Source: Solirubrobacterales bacterium
GTDB taxonomy: Bacteria; Actinomycetota; Thermoleophilia; Solirubrobacterales; 70-9
Reading direction: 5' to 3'
Assembly (NCBI GenBank): GCA_020438355.1
Contig: JAGQUT010000015.1
Coordinates: forward strand, 1-49,776
Length of the DNA: 49,776 bases
Below are positions 24,372-32,840 of this stretch, one piece after another; position 1 is the stretch's first letter, and the number at the start of each line of letters is the position of its first letter. Under the pieces are notes generated by a model that made no database searches, was not told the DNA's origin, and saw only the letters and a list, made by a program, of their open reading frames with translations. Made by a program: the position numbers and the translations under genes.

Positions 24372-24418
24372 AATTGACCAAGCAACCAAGACACAATCGT
24401 CACAACCAGGAGCAGAAC

Positions 24419-24976
24419 ATGAGCACCATTGAACAGGCAGTACGGATCGAAACCGGCACCTACGGCATCGACCCGGTCCACACCCAGGTCGGCTTCGAGG
24501 TAAAACACCTCGGCATTTCCACCTTCCGTGGCAGCTTCGGCGGCTTCGAGGGCACCATCACCGTCGGCGAGGAAGGGATCGCGGCAATCGAGGGTTCAAT
24601 CGACGTCTCGTCGGTGAGCGTTCCGGAAGAGCAGCTGATCGGTCACCTTCTCAGCCCCGACTTCTTCGACGCCGAGAACCACCCGAAGGGTACTTTCGTC
24701 TCGACCGCCGTGAACAAGGTCGACGGAGAGAACTACGAGGTTTCCGGTGACCTGACCCTCCGTGGTGTCACCAACCAGGTCACCCTCGAGGTCGTGGTCG
24801 AAGGTGCCGGTATCGGCATGGACGGCAGCTCGGTCCTCAGCCTCAACGCCGATGGCGAGCTGAACCGCAACGACTACGGCATCTCCTGGGGAGCGACCCT
24901 CGACAACGGCGCCGCCGTCGTGGCCGAGAAGGTACGCCTCGTCCTCACCGTCGAGGCCGTCAAGGCAGGCGAGTAG
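24419..24976 (+). CDS. YceI-family lipid-binding-like protein
   Basis: 185-residue lipocalin-like beta barrel. GTYGIDPVHTQVGFEVKHLG, STFRGSFGGFEGTI, SPDFFDAENHPKGTFVST and YEVSGDLTLRGVTNQVTLEV are the consecutive YceI motifs. Relatives bind polyisoprenoids or other hydrophobic ligands. There is no signal peptide, so it is probably cytoplasmic. It lies under the MarR divergent operator and is followed after 2 bases by the FMN reductase, suggesting a stress-responsive unit. Confidence 0.93.
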   Translation: MSTIEQAVRIETGTYGIDPVHTQVGFEVKHLGISTFRGSFGGFEGTITVGEEGIAAIEGSIDVSSVSVPEEQLIGHLLSPDFFDAENHPKGTFVSTAVNKVDGENYEVSGDLTLRGVTNQVTLEVVVEGAGIGMDGSSVLSLNADGELNRNDYGISWGATLDNGAAVVAEKVRLVLTVEAVKAGE

Positions 24977-24978
24977 TC

Positions 24979-25548
24979 ATGAAGGTCCTGACGATCTCCG
25001 GCTCACTGCGGGAAGAAGCGTTCTCGACCAGGCTCGCCGAGGCGGCAGCCGGGCTGGCCCCGGAGGGCGTCGAGCTCAGCCGTTACGAGGGTCTCGAGGA
25101 AATCCCCGGATTCAACGCTGACCTCGAGTCGGCGGTGCCGGCGGCCGTCGAGGACCTTCGGGAAAAGATCGAAGACGCCGACGCGCTGCTGATCATCACT
25201 CCGGAGTACAACGCCGGGGTGCCGGGTCAGCTGAAGAATGCGATCGACTGGGCATCCCGCCCTCACGGCGAGTCGGCCCTGGCCGGCAAGCCCGCGGCTG
25301 TGCTCTCATCGAGCCCGATGCCGTTCGGCGCGATCTGGGCGAACCAGCAGATCCGCAAGGCGTTCACGATCACCGGCACGCCGACGGTCGAGCGTGAACT
25401 CGCGATCGGCAAGATCGACGAGAAGATCGACGACGAGAACCGGCTGACCGACGAGTCGGCTCGCAACGATCTGATCGCCCTACTGGCGGAACTGAACGAG
25501 CTGGTCGCCGTAATCGCCGACCAGGCTGACGAGGCTGTCCCTGCCTGA
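24979..25548 (+). CDS. NAD(P)H-dependent FMN reductase (NADPH-dependent quinone/azo type)
   Basis: 189-residue flavodoxin-like reductase. LTISGSLREEAFSTRLAEAA is the FMN phosphate loop, and ALLIITPEYNAGVPGQLKNA IDWASRP is the PEYN(G/A) flavin-contact signature of the YieF/ChrR/ArsH-type family. It probably reduces quinones or other electrophiles with two electrons. It starts 2 bases after yceI, so MarR control is likely. Confidence 0.92.
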   Translation: MKVLTISGSLREEAFSTRLAEAAAGLAPEGVELSRYEGLEEIPGFNADLESAVPAAVEDLREKIEDADALLIITPEYNAGVPGQLKNAIDWASRPHGESALAGKPAAVLSSSPMPFGAIWANQQIRKAFTITGTPTVERELAIGKIDEKIDDENRLTDESARNDLIALLAELNELVAVIADQADEAVPA

Positions 25549-25569
25549 GCCCGGCGCGATAATCCCGGC

Positions 25570-26784
25570 ATGAGCCGGACCGACCGCCCGCCACCCGCAT
25601 GTGACATCGCGGTGGCGGGCGGCGGCATTCTCGGGCTGGCGACCGCCAGGGAACTCGCGCTGCGGGAGCCTGAAGCCCGGATCTGCCTGCTCGAGGCCGA
25701 GCCGCGGCTGGCTGCCCACCAGTCCTCCCACAACTCCGGCGTTGTCCACGCAGGCGTCTACTACGCGCCCGGGTCGTTGCGAGCGAGGCTCTGCGTCGAA
25801 GGGGCCGCGAGCCTGAAGGAGTACTGCATCGAACGAGGCCTGCCCTGGCGCCAGAGCGGCAAATTGATCGTCGCATCGGACGCCCGGGGGCTGCCCCGGC
25901 TCGATGAACTCGAAAGGCGGGCCAACCTGAACGGCGTTCCCGGGATTGCGCGGCTCGGGCCAGATGAAATCGTCGAAGTCGAACCGGAAGCGAGAGGTCT
26001 GGCCGGCCTTCACTCCCCCGCCACCGCGGTCACCGACTTTGCTGCGGTGGCAGCATCATTCGCGGATGACCTGGAGGCATCCGGCGGCAGCATCCACGTC
26101 GGCGCCGGGGTTACGGGAGCCAGTGATGCCGGCACCGGGGGAGTCCGGATCTCCACGACCGGGGGCACAGTTATCTGCGAGCGGGCGGTCTTCTGTGCAG
26201 GACTTCAGTCCGACCGACTGGCCCGCTCGATGGGAGGCTCTCCAGAGCCCGTGATCGTGCCGGTGCGAGGTGGTTATCTGAAAGTTCGAGCTGGCAGGGA
26301 AAACCTGGTCAGGGGCAACGTCTACCCCGTCCCCGACCCGGAGCTCCCTTTCCTCGGCGCCCACCTCACAAGGACCTTCGACGGGTCACTCCTGATCGGT
26401 CCGACCGCGATGATCGTCGCCTCCCGCAATGCCTATCGGCTGACCGCTGTCGACCGCCGGGACCTCGGAGGTACAGTCCGCTGGCCTGGAACCTGGAAGC
26501 TGATGCGGAGACACTGGCGCTCGACCGTCAACGAGGCAGCCAACTCGATCCGCCCGTCAAGGCTGGTCTTGGAGGCCGCCCGGATGGTCCCCGCACTGAC
26601 CTGGGCAGACGTCGAACCCGGCCCTGCCGGGGTCCGGGCACAGGCCCTCGACCGCGAAGGCATGCTGATCGAGGACTTCCTGATCGAGAATCTCGGCAAC
26701 ACGACGCATGTCCGGAACGCGCCCTCCCCGGCGGCCACGTCTTCGCTTGCCCTGGCGTCGCTGATCGCCGACCAGGTTCTTTAG
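25570..26784 (+). CDS. lhgO: L-2-hydroxyglutarate oxidase/dehydrogenase-like FAD enzyme
   Basis: 404-residue FAD-dependent enzyme of the DAO superfamily. IAVAGGGILGLATARELALR binds FAD. SSHNSGVVHAGVYYAPGS carries the family signature and the FAD-contacting histidine. LVRGNVYPVPDPELPFLGAH and GSLLIGPTAMIVASRNAYRL, together with the ending THVRNAPSPAATSSLALASL, match LhgO, which oxidises L-2-hydroxyglutarate to 2-oxoglutarate and passes electrons to quinone. It follows the FMN reductase gene by 21 bases. Confidence 0.9.
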   Translation: MSRTDRPPPACDIAVAGGGILGLATARELALREPEARICLLEAEPRLAAHQSSHNSGVVHAGVYYAPGSLRARLCVEGAASLKEYCIERGLPWRQSGKLIVASDARGLPRLDELERRANLNGVPGIARLGPDEIVEVEPEARGLAGLHSPATAVTDFAAVAASFADDLEASGGSIHVGAGVTGASDAGTGGVRISTTGGTVICERAVFCAGLQSDRLARSMGGSPEPVIVPVRGGYLKVRAGRENLVRGNVYPVPDPELPFLGAHLTRTFDGSLLIGPTAMIVASRNAYRLTAVDRRDLGGTVRWPGTWKLMRRHWRSTVNEAANSIRPSRLVLEAARMVPALTWADVEPGPAGVRAQALDREGMLIEDFLIENLGNTTHVRNAPSPAATSSLALASLIADQVL

Positions 26785-26817
26785 GGAACCTGAAACAAGC
26801 GATATAAAATTCACGAC

Positions 26818-27123
26818 ATGAATGACACCCTGACATGCCCCAAATGCGCATCCGCGATGCGCTCATACGAACGTAATCAGGTGGTCGTCGACCAATGTTC
26901 CGGCTGTGGCGGACTCTTCCTCGACCGCGGCGAACTCGAACGCCTGGTCGAGGCCGAAAGCCACTTCTACAGCAAGACGGAACAACCGCCCGCCCATCAG
27001 GCTCCACCGCCGCATCAGGAGCGTCGCTATGACGACGACCGCGGCTATCGGGATGACCGCGGGTACAAGGGCAAGAAGAAAAAGAGCAAGAAGAGTTTCC
27101 TCGAAGACTTCCTCGAATTCTGA
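26818..27123 (+). CDS. zinc-ribbon (zf-TFIIB type) small protein
   Basis: 101 residues. TCPKCASAM and DQCSGCGGLFLDRGELERLV provide two CxxC pairs that form a zinc ribbon of the zf-TFIIB family. The middle is His/Pro/Arg/Asp-rich (QAPPPHQERRYDDDRGYRDD) and the end is a Lys-rich patch followed by FLEDFLEF. The function of this family is unknown. A very long hairpin (27143-27221) follows the stop. Confidence 0.88.
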   Translation: MNDTLTCPKCASAMRSYERNQVVVDQCSGCGGLFLDRGELERLVEAESHFYSKTEQPPAHQAPPPHQERRYDDDRGYRDDRGYKGKKKKSKKSFLEDFLEF

Positions 27124-27142
27124 GTCCCTACCGGTCAGGTAG

Positions 27143-27221
27143 GGCGTGGGGCGGGGGTGCTCGAAAAAAGATCTCGCTTCGCTCACTATCCATCTTTTTC
27201 CGAGCACCCCCGCCCCACGCC
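27143..27221. terminator. exceptionally long inverted repeat between convergent genes
   Basis: The arms 27143-27172 and 27192-27221 are complementary over 30 bases with one mismatch; the outer 21 bases pair perfectly. The loop is about 19 bases. Runs of A/T lie inside the stem near the loop. Position 20 bases after the zinc-ribbon gene and before the convergent thiolase suggests a bidirectional terminator or RNA-stabilising hairpin, but the arm length is well above the usual. Confidence 0.65.
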
Positions 27222-27312
27222 AAACTCCCAACCGCAAGACACTCGAGACTGGTCTTCTCTGAGCACCAGAGGGTGGTTCCTGCGGGCCGCCCGGGGGCAG
27301 CAGCCTTAACGA

Positions 27313-27347
27313 GAAAGGCCCGGCCCGCGAAGCGGACCGGGCCTTTC
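27313..27347. terminator. rho-independent terminator of the thiolase gene
   Basis: GAAAGGCCCGGCCCGC (27313-27328) and GCGGACCGGGCCTTTC (27332-27347) form a 16-bp stem with one mismatch and loop GAA. On the minus strand it is followed by TCGTTAAGG. It lies 25 bases after the thiolase stop. Confidence 0.75.
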
Positions 27348-27372
27348 GAGTAACAGGTTGCTGATGCGTGGC

Positions 27373-28554
27373 TTAGCTCAGGCGTTCTACGAGCATTGCT
27401 TCGCCCTGCCCGCCGGCTACGCACATGGTCTCGATGCCGAACTGATGGTCATCGGTCTCCATGACGTTGAGCAGGGTGCCCATGATGCGGGCACCGGTCA
27501 TGCCGAAGGGGTGACCGAGGGCGATCGCTCCACCGTGGGTGTTGAGCTTGTCCATCGGGATTCCGACTTCCTCGCTGATCGGGATCACCTGGGCGGCGAA
27601 CGCCTCGTTCAACTCGACGGTGTCGATGTCGTTGATGGTCATGCCAGCGCGATCGAGGAGCTTCTTGACGGCCCAGATCGGGGCGACGCCCATCTTCTCG
27701 GGCTCGTTGCCGGCGGTAGCGGAGGTGATGATCTTCGCGCGCGGGGTCAGGCCGAGTTCCTTGGCCTTGGTGTCACTCATGATCAGCACCGCAGCGGCGC
27801 CGTCATTCAGCGGGCAGGAGTTGCCGGCAGTGACGCCGCCTCCCCCGAAGGCCTCGGGCAGGCTGCCGAGCTTCTCGCGCATGTCGCCACCGTCGGCGCG
27901 GGGGCCGTCGTCCTTGCTGACCACGGTGCCGTCGGGCAGGGTGACCGGCACGATCTCGCGATCGAAGAAGCCGGACTCCTGTGAGGCAACGGCGAGGTGC
28001 TGCGAACGGAGGGCGTAGTCGTCCATCGCTTCGCGGCTGACGCCGTAATCGTTGGCGACGTTTACGGCGGTCAGGCCCATGTCGATGTAGACGTTCGGCT
28101 GACCGTTGTTGCCGATCAGGTTTTCGTTCTGGTCGTGCTCGCCAGCGGCGATCGAACCGGCGATCTCTGTGCGGGCGTTGAACTTCGAGACGAACTCGAC
28201 GCCGGCAGCGATGTAGATGTCACCCTCGCCGTTCTTGACGGCGTTCGATGCGTGACGGATCGCGTCGAGGCTCGAGGCGCAGTACCGGGAAACGGTGACG
28301 CCGGTGGTCTCCTGGCCGAGCTTGTCGGAGAGCATCACGAGGATGCGGGCGAGGTTGTAGGCCTGTTCACCCTGCGGCATGCCGACGCCACAGAAGACCT
28401 CTTCCACTTCCTTGGGGTCGACGCCGGGGTTGCGCTCGAGGAGCTGGTCGATGACGAAAGCGCCGGTCTCGTCGGGGCGGAGCTGGGCGAGCGAGCCCTT
28501 GAAGGCGCGTCCGATCGGGGTGCGGACTGTGTCCACGATCACTGCTTCAGGCAT
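27373..28554 (-). CDS. thiolase (acetyl-CoA acetyltransferase / 3-ketoacyl-CoA thiolase)
   Basis: 393 residues. The nucleophilic cysteine is in VTVSRYCASSLDAIRHASN, the histidine in THGGAIALGHPFGMTGARIM and the second cysteine in TMCVAGGQGEAMLVERL, so the catalytic set is complete. VELNEAFAAQVIP is the NEAFA motif. It acts in beta-oxidation or in condensation of acetyl-CoA. ATG 28554 has AAGGAGAA upstream. Chain-length preference cannot be read from the sequence. It is a single gene ended by the terminator at 27313-27347. Confidence 0.95.
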   Translation of the reverse strand: MPEAVIVDTVRTPIGRAFKGSLAQLRPDETGAFVIDQLLERNPGVDPKEVEEVFCGVGMPQGEQAYNLARILVMLSDKLGQETTGVTVSRYCASSLDAIRHASNAVKNGEGDIYIAAGVEFVSKFNARTEIAGSIAAGEHDQNENLIGNNGQPNVYIDMGLTAVNVANDYGVSREAMDDYALRSQHLAVASQESGFFDREIVPVTLPDGTVVSKDDGPRADGGDMREKLGSLPEAFGGGGVTAGNSCPLNDGAAAVLIMSDTKAKELGLTPRAKIITSATAGNEPEKMGVAPIWAVKKLLDRAGMTINDIDTVELNEAFAAQVIPISEEVGIPMDKLNTHGGAIALGHPFGMTGARIMGTLLNVMETDDHQFGIETMCVAGGQGEAMLVERLS

Positions 28555-28680
28555 GCGAAGTCGTTCTCCTTGGGGTTTATGTGGCTGAGGTGTGAGGGCA
28601 CCGTGCCGGTGCATGACGGATAAATGCCACAGAACAGCGTATTGAACTGCGGAAATGCGGGACGGGTAGATTGGCGGACG

Positions 28681-29376
28681 ATGAGTAATCAGCCCACCAG
28701 CAACCCAGGCCAGGGCGACGATCCGGAGGTGCCGATCAACACTCCCCCGAGCCGACCTCAGGCCCCTTCTCAGCCCGCTTCGGGGAGACCACAGCCTTCG
28801 GGCAGGCCCGCCCCCAGGCCTCCCCAGGCCGCCCCGGCGCAGCCATCCGAGGCAGCCGCCCGTGCCGCCCAGCTCGGCCAGCAGCCTTCCCGGTCCGCCC
28901 AGCAGCAGGCCGCCCAGAGCACCCAACGTCAGCCGGTTTCGCCTCCACTCGGGGTGCCACCCCGGACCACTGGTTCGCACGGGCGGCTTCCCGCCGCCCA
29001 GCAGCGGCAGCCGATCGACCTCGCGACCAGACTTGATGGTCAGCGTGGCTGGCTCGCCCAGCTCGAACGCTCGCTCAAGAAGCGGTCGATCATCGCCCTG
29101 ATCCTCACCTGTCTTGCCGTGGGAGTGGGCGCAGCGGCGATCTACATCTCGCTTACCAAGAACGCTGACAGCGACCGCATCGATGCCCTCCAGACGAGAA
29201 TCGAGGCGCTCGAGGCGGCGGCCGGGATCCCGTCGACGGATACGACGGTTCCCGAGGTCGGGGAACCTCTGCCGGAGACTGGCGTGACGCTGCCCGACGA
29301 GACGACAGTCCCGTCGACCGGCACTACCGGCGTCACGGATTCCTCTGGCGTCGCCATCCCACCTACCGGCGAGTAG
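28681..29376 (+). CDS. single-pass membrane protein with Pro/Gln-rich N-terminus
   Basis: 231 residues, not a recognised family. Residues 1-105 are Pro/Gln/Ala/Ser-rich and probably disordered in the cytoplasm. One membrane helix (SIIALILTCLAVGVGAAAIY) follows LERSLKKR. Then comes a short coiled coil (ADSDRIDALQTRIEALEAAA) and a Thr/Pro/Val-rich outside tail. ATG 28681 is preferred. The next gene starts 11 bases after its stop. The thiolase gene is divergent. Confidence 0.75.
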   Translation: MSNQPTSNPGQGDDPEVPINTPPSRPQAPSQPASGRPQPSGRPAPRPPQAAPAQPSEAAARAAQLGQQPSRSAQQQAAQSTQRQPVSPPLGVPPRTTGSHGRLPAAQQRQPIDLATRLDGQRGWLAQLERSLKKRSIIALILTCLAVGVGAAAIYISLTKNADSDRIDALQTRIEALEAAAGIPSTDTTVPEVGEPLPETGVTLPDETTVPSTGTTGVTDSSGVAIPPTGE

Positions 29377-29386
29377 ACAGCCCCGA

Positions 29387-30763
29387 TTGGCAGTACCGGA
29401 AGAACAGACAGTCCTCTACGAGGAACCTTCCTCCGGGGTTCGCCTGATCACGATCAATCGTCCGGCCGCGAGGAACTCGATCGGCCCGGTCGAGTCGCGT
29501 GCGCTGTTTGACTTCCTCGCCCGGTTCCGGGACGACGACGAGGCGAATGTTCTGGTCATCACCGGGGCCGGAACCGAAGCATTCTGTGCCGGGGCCGACC
29601 TCAAGGCGGTAGTGGCCATGTTCGATCCGGAATCGGAATTCGAACCCCTCTATGCCGGGTCGAACCCTGACGAGAGCCCGATCCCGCTCGAAGGGAACAT
29701 CGGCCCGACCCGGTGGACCGGCATCAGCAAGCCGGTGATCGCCGCTGTGAACGGGGCCGCTTATGCGGGCGGCCTCGAATGGGCCTGCCTCGCCCACATC
29801 AGGATCGCCGATCAGCATGCCTCCTTCGGGGTCACCTGCCACCGCTGGAATGTCGGTCTGGGCGACGGGGGAACCCAGCGGCTGCCAAGGATGATCGGCA
29901 TGTCGCGGGCGCTGGATCTGATCATCACCGGAAGGGTGATCGGCGCTCCGGAGGCGGAGAGGATCGGCCTGGTCAATGAGGTGACCGAGAGCGGGCGCTG
30001 TCTCGACCGGGCACTCGAGCTCGCCGCGGAGATCTCGGCCCTTCCCCAACCTGCTCTCAGGACCGACCTCGAAGCAGCACTGCGAGGGTTCGGCGAGCCT
30101 CTGGAGGCTGGTCTCGAGATCGAAAGGCAGCTCTTCAACAGCCTTCTGGACCAGCCGGAGATCCGTACCGGGGCAAGTGCCTTCGTCGATCGCGATCACC
30201 CCGACCGGGTTGCTGGCGCCCCGCCCCTCTATCCCCCTGGCGCCGCGTATGCCTTCGCCGAGAAGGTCCACCGCGGCCAGAGCGACAACCACGGCCGGGG
30301 CGATTTCATCGATCACCCCAGCAGGGTTGCCCGAATCACCGTTCGGCATGGCGGCGACGAGGAAGCCGAGGCCGCCGCGTACCTCCACGACACGGTCGAG
30401 AAGGGACGGGCGACCGATGAAGAGATCGAAGCCGCCTTCGGTCCCGCGATGAGGGATCTGGTTCTCGCCCTCGGGCAGGACCCGGCAATCAGTGATCGGG
30501 CCGAACGCCGGGCCGATCACCGGCACCGGGTGGCCGTCGCCGGCGAAACCGCCCGGCTCGTCTATCTCTCTGACCGCCTGGCCGGAATCGAAGCGATGAT
30601 CGAAAGGCTCGAGTCCGGTGATGACCCGGCGGACCTCGAAACCGAGCGCCGCCTCAGCCTCTGGCGGGGAGATCTCGAAGCTCTCTCCGGGACCAGCCCT
30701 CCCCCGGCCCTGGTCGCTGAAATCCTCGACCGGCTCGACCGGATCGAGCGCCTGGTCGACTGA
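29387..30763 (+). CDS. enoyl-CoA hydratase/isomerase fused to SpoT/MESH1-like HD domain
   Basis: 458 residues in one uninterrupted frame. Residues 1 to about 270 are a crotonase: VRLITINRPAARNSIGPVES, FCAGADLKAVVAMF and NGAAYAGGLEWACLAHIRIA supply the CoA-ester oxyanion hole. The first catalytic Glu is present (GGLEW), but the second position, usually PE before GGTQRL, appears not to be Glu. Residues about 287-400 resemble (p)ppGpp hydrolase HD domains: FAEKVHRGQ, FIDHPSRVA, AAYLHDTVEKG (HD pair at 334-335; the usual ED reads EK) and YLSDRLAGIEAM. A short helical tail follows. The start is TTG 29387, 11 bases after the upstream stop. I know no such standard fusion; both halves look full length. 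Confidence 0.8.
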   Translation: MAVPEEQTVLYEEPSSGVRLITINRPAARNSIGPVESRALFDFLARFRDDDEANVLVITGAGTEAFCAGADLKAVVAMFDPESEFEPLYAGSNPDESPIPLEGNIGPTRWTGISKPVIAAVNGAAYAGGLEWACLAHIRIADQHASFGVTCHRWNVGLGDGGTQRLPRMIGMSRALDLIITGRVIGAPEAERIGLVNEVTESGRCLDRALELAAEISALPQPALRTDLEAALRGFGEPLEAGLEIERQLFNSLLDQPEIRTGASAFVDRDHPDRVAGAPPLYPPGAAYAFAEKVHRGQSDNHGRGDFIDHPSRVARITVRHGGDEEAEAAAYLHDTVEKGRATDEEIEAAFGPAMRDLVLALGQDPAISDRAERRADHRHRVAVAGETARLVYLSDRLAGIEAMIERLESGDDPADLETERRLSLWRGDLEALSGTSPPPALVAEILDRLDRIERLVD

Positions 30764-30831
30764 CCTGCCGCCATTTCGGGGTTTCACAGAATCGCAACCT
30801 GCCGGGTGCTCCGGGGGCCTACCTTGGTGCC

Positions 30832-31092
30832 ATGGAACGGATCGACAGAAGGGCAATGAGGGTCGCTTCCTCGGACAAGACCCCCAAGGCGGCAGCTGCG
30901 GTGGTGCTATCCGGATCCCTGCTCGGCGGAGCCGACAACGTCCAGGCGGTCTCACTGACCGCGGCAACCCTGGCCGTTGCCGAAGTGGCACGAAGTCGCT
31001 TTGGCGTGAAAGGCTTGCGCTCGAGTGGCACCCGCAGCTCCGAACAAAAGATCGATGGCCGAATCGGTTCGGCCGTCAGCCGCACCCCCTGA
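30832..31092 (+). CDS. possible small hypothetical protein
   Basis: 86 codons with base use similar to its neighbours, starting with ATG. The product has an Ala/Ser-rich middle (KAAAAVVLSGSLLGGADN) and a basic end; no family was recognised and no membrane segment is clear. It overlaps the likely DUF3817 start by a few dozen bases, so it may be spurious or the neighbour may start later (ATG 31151). Confidence 0.3.
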   Translation: MERIDRRAMRVASSDKTPKAAAAVVLSGSLLGGADNVQAVSLTAATLAVAEVARSRFGVKGLRSSGTRSSEQKIDGRIGSAVSRTP

Positions 31093-31438
31093 ACCTCTCT
31101 CCCATAGGGGGTTCGGCACCCGTTTCAAAAGGCTGGTCACCTTCCGACGAATGGAAGTGATCAGCCTTTTTCATTCCGCCGTCTACACAGGCCTGCTGAT
31201 CTGCGCTTTCGTCCTTGACGGACCCCAGCCCTACACCTTCATCCTGGGCTTGACCCACGGGATAATCTGGATCGGAATGTCGATCACCAGCATCATCGCC
31301 GTGCACTACAGGGTCATAAACCTGAGGCTGGCTCTGGCGATCGCCCTGCTTGGCTGCATCGCGCCCTTCTTCGGTTCTGTCGAATTCCTGAGGCAAAGCA
31401 GGCAGCGCCGACTCGCAGCGGAAGCTGTTCCTTCGTGA
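31055..31438 (+). CDS. DUF3817-like integral membrane protein
   Basis: 127 residues. FRRMEVISLFHSAVYTGLLI, FILGLTHGIIWIGMSITSII and LALAIALLGCIAPFFGSVEF match the three-helix DUF3817 layout (conserved E in helix 1, G-HG in helix 2, PF(F)G in helix 3). Function unknown. The start is uncertain: ATG 31055 keeps the basic segment before helix 1, ATG 31151 would remove it. The stop overlaps the GTG of the deaminase gene (GTGA). Confidence 0.75.
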   Translation: MAESVRPSAAPPEPLSHRGFGTRFKRLVTFRRMEVISLFHSAVYTGLLICAFVLDGPQPYTFILGLTHGIIWIGMSITSIIAVHYRVINLRLALAIALLGCIAPFFGSVEFLRQSRQRRLAAEAVPS

Positions 31439-32724
31439 GTGGCCATCACCGGCTGGTCGTGACTGGAGCGGAGCTGGACGGCGAGACCGTTTCGCTGACC
31501 GCACTCGATGGCACGATCACGGCGATCGGCCCTGATGTCGCTGACCACACACCGGCCGATGAGACCCTCGACGCAGGTGGAGGCATGCTCTGCCCGTCGC
31601 TGGTCAACGGACACACCCATGCGGCGATGACCCTCTTCCGCGGCCACGGTGACGACCTCCCCCTCATGCGCTGGCTGCAGGAAGCGATCTGGCCGGTCGA
31701 GGCCAGGCTCGAAGAGGAGGACGTCTACTGGGGCACGAGGCTTGCCTGCCTGGAGATGATCCGGAGCGGCACCACCGGGTTCTGGGACATGTATTGGCAG
31801 CCGGTTGGCACCGCCCGTGCCGTAGAGGACGCCGGCCTTCGCGCTGTCATAGGTCCGCCCCTCTTCGATCCTCCCGACAAGCCGCTGGAAGACCGCAACC
31901 GTGAACTGGAGGAGCGGCTCGACCAGCTCGCGTCCTTCGGCGGAAACATCGCCACAGCAGTTGCTCCTCACGCGATCTATACGGTCGGCACCGCCAGCCT
32001 GGAGTATGCGGTCGGCCTCGCTTCCGAACGCGGGCTTCCGATTCACATCCACCTTTCCGAGACCGAAGGGGAGGTGCTGGACTGCGTGGAAGCCCACGGG
32101 ATGCGCCCCGCCGCTTACCTCGACAGCCTCGGGATGCTGACGCCATCGACCACCCTGGCCCACGGGGTCTGGCTCGACCGCGAAGAGCTGGAGCTGATCG
32201 CCGACCGCGGAGCAACCGTGACCACCAATCCGGTCGCCAACATGAAGCTCGCTGTCGGAGGCTCCTTCCCCTACCCCGAAGCCCGCCGGGCTGGCGTGTC
32301 AATGGCGCTAGGCACCGACGGCGCCGGATCAAACAACTCGCTCGACCTGATGGCGGACCTGAAGACTTTCGCCCTGGTCCAGAGACACTCCGCGGTGGAT
32401 GCGGAGGTGATTCCGATCGGGGAAGCGTGGGCAATTGCCACCGGCAGGCGTTCCGAACTGATCGGCAACCTTGGCCGGCCCGGAGTCCCGGCCTCCGACC
32501 CACTGACGGTGGGAGCGCCAGCTGACTTCCTGGTGCTGGACCCCGAGGCACCAGAGCTTTCGCTCGGCAACCCCACCTCGAACCTCGTGTATGCAGCCAG
32601 CGGTTCCGCGGTGAAGGACACGGTTATCAATGGTCGGGTCCTGATGCGGGATCGCCAGATCGAGGGCCAGGAGGAAGTCCTCATCCGCGCCCGCGAGCGC
32701 GCTGCCCGCCTCGGCCTCACCTAG
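31435..32724 (+). CDS. mtaD: amidohydrolase, SAH/5'-methylthioadenosine deaminase-like
   Basis: 429-residue metal-dependent deaminase of the ATZ/TRZ/MtaD branch. Metal and catalytic residues are visible: LVNGHTHAAMTLFRG (HxH), IHIHLSETEGEV (His and Glu), TTLAHGVWLD (His) and ALGTDGAGSNNSLDLM (Asp). Relatives deaminate S-adenosylhomocysteine, methylthioadenosine or adenosine; a different substrate (guanine or triazine-like) cannot be excluded. GTG 31435 overlaps the upstream stop. Confidence 0.85.
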   Translation: MSGHHRLVVTGAELDGETVSLTALDGTITAIGPDVADHTPADETLDAGGGMLCPSLVNGHTHAAMTLFRGHGDDLPLMRWLQEAIWPVEARLEEEDVYWGTRLACLEMIRSGTTGFWDMYWQPVGTARAVEDAGLRAVIGPPLFDPPDKPLEDRNRELEERLDQLASFGGNIATAVAPHAIYTVGTASLEYAVGLASERGLPIHIHLSETEGEVLDCVEAHGMRPAAYLDSLGMLTPSTTLAHGVWLDREELELIADRGATVTTNPVANMKLAVGGSFPYPEARRAGVSMALGTDGAGSNNSLDLMADLKTFALVQRHSAVDAEVIPIGEAWAIATGRRSELIGNLGRPGVPASDPLTVGAPADFLVLDPEAPELSLGNPTSNLVYAASGSAVKDTVINGRVLMRDRQIEGQEEVLIRARERAARLGLT

Positions 32725-32840
32725 GCCGTGCCTCGATCGAAGTGTCCGAATTCAGTCGTATAGAACGAAAAAGGTCACTTCGACGGGGATACGGAAATAA
32801 GCCAGGCGTGCAGAGGGGCCCGAGACGGGCCGCCCGGGAT

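Noticed and set aside
27222-27312. Possible additional structured RNA between the long hairpin and the thiolase terminator
   Set aside because: Only short GC-rich complementarities are visible; no similarity to the two-copy element was found.
29363-30991. Long open frame on the minus strand opposite the crotonase-HD gene
   Set aside because: No recognisable motifs; it is a by-product of the high GC content opposite a gene with clear domains.
32817-32831. GGCCCG-AGA-CGGGCC hairpin between the deaminase and M23 genes
   Set aside because: Only a 6-bp stem with no T-tract; too weak to call a terminator in DNA this GC-rich.
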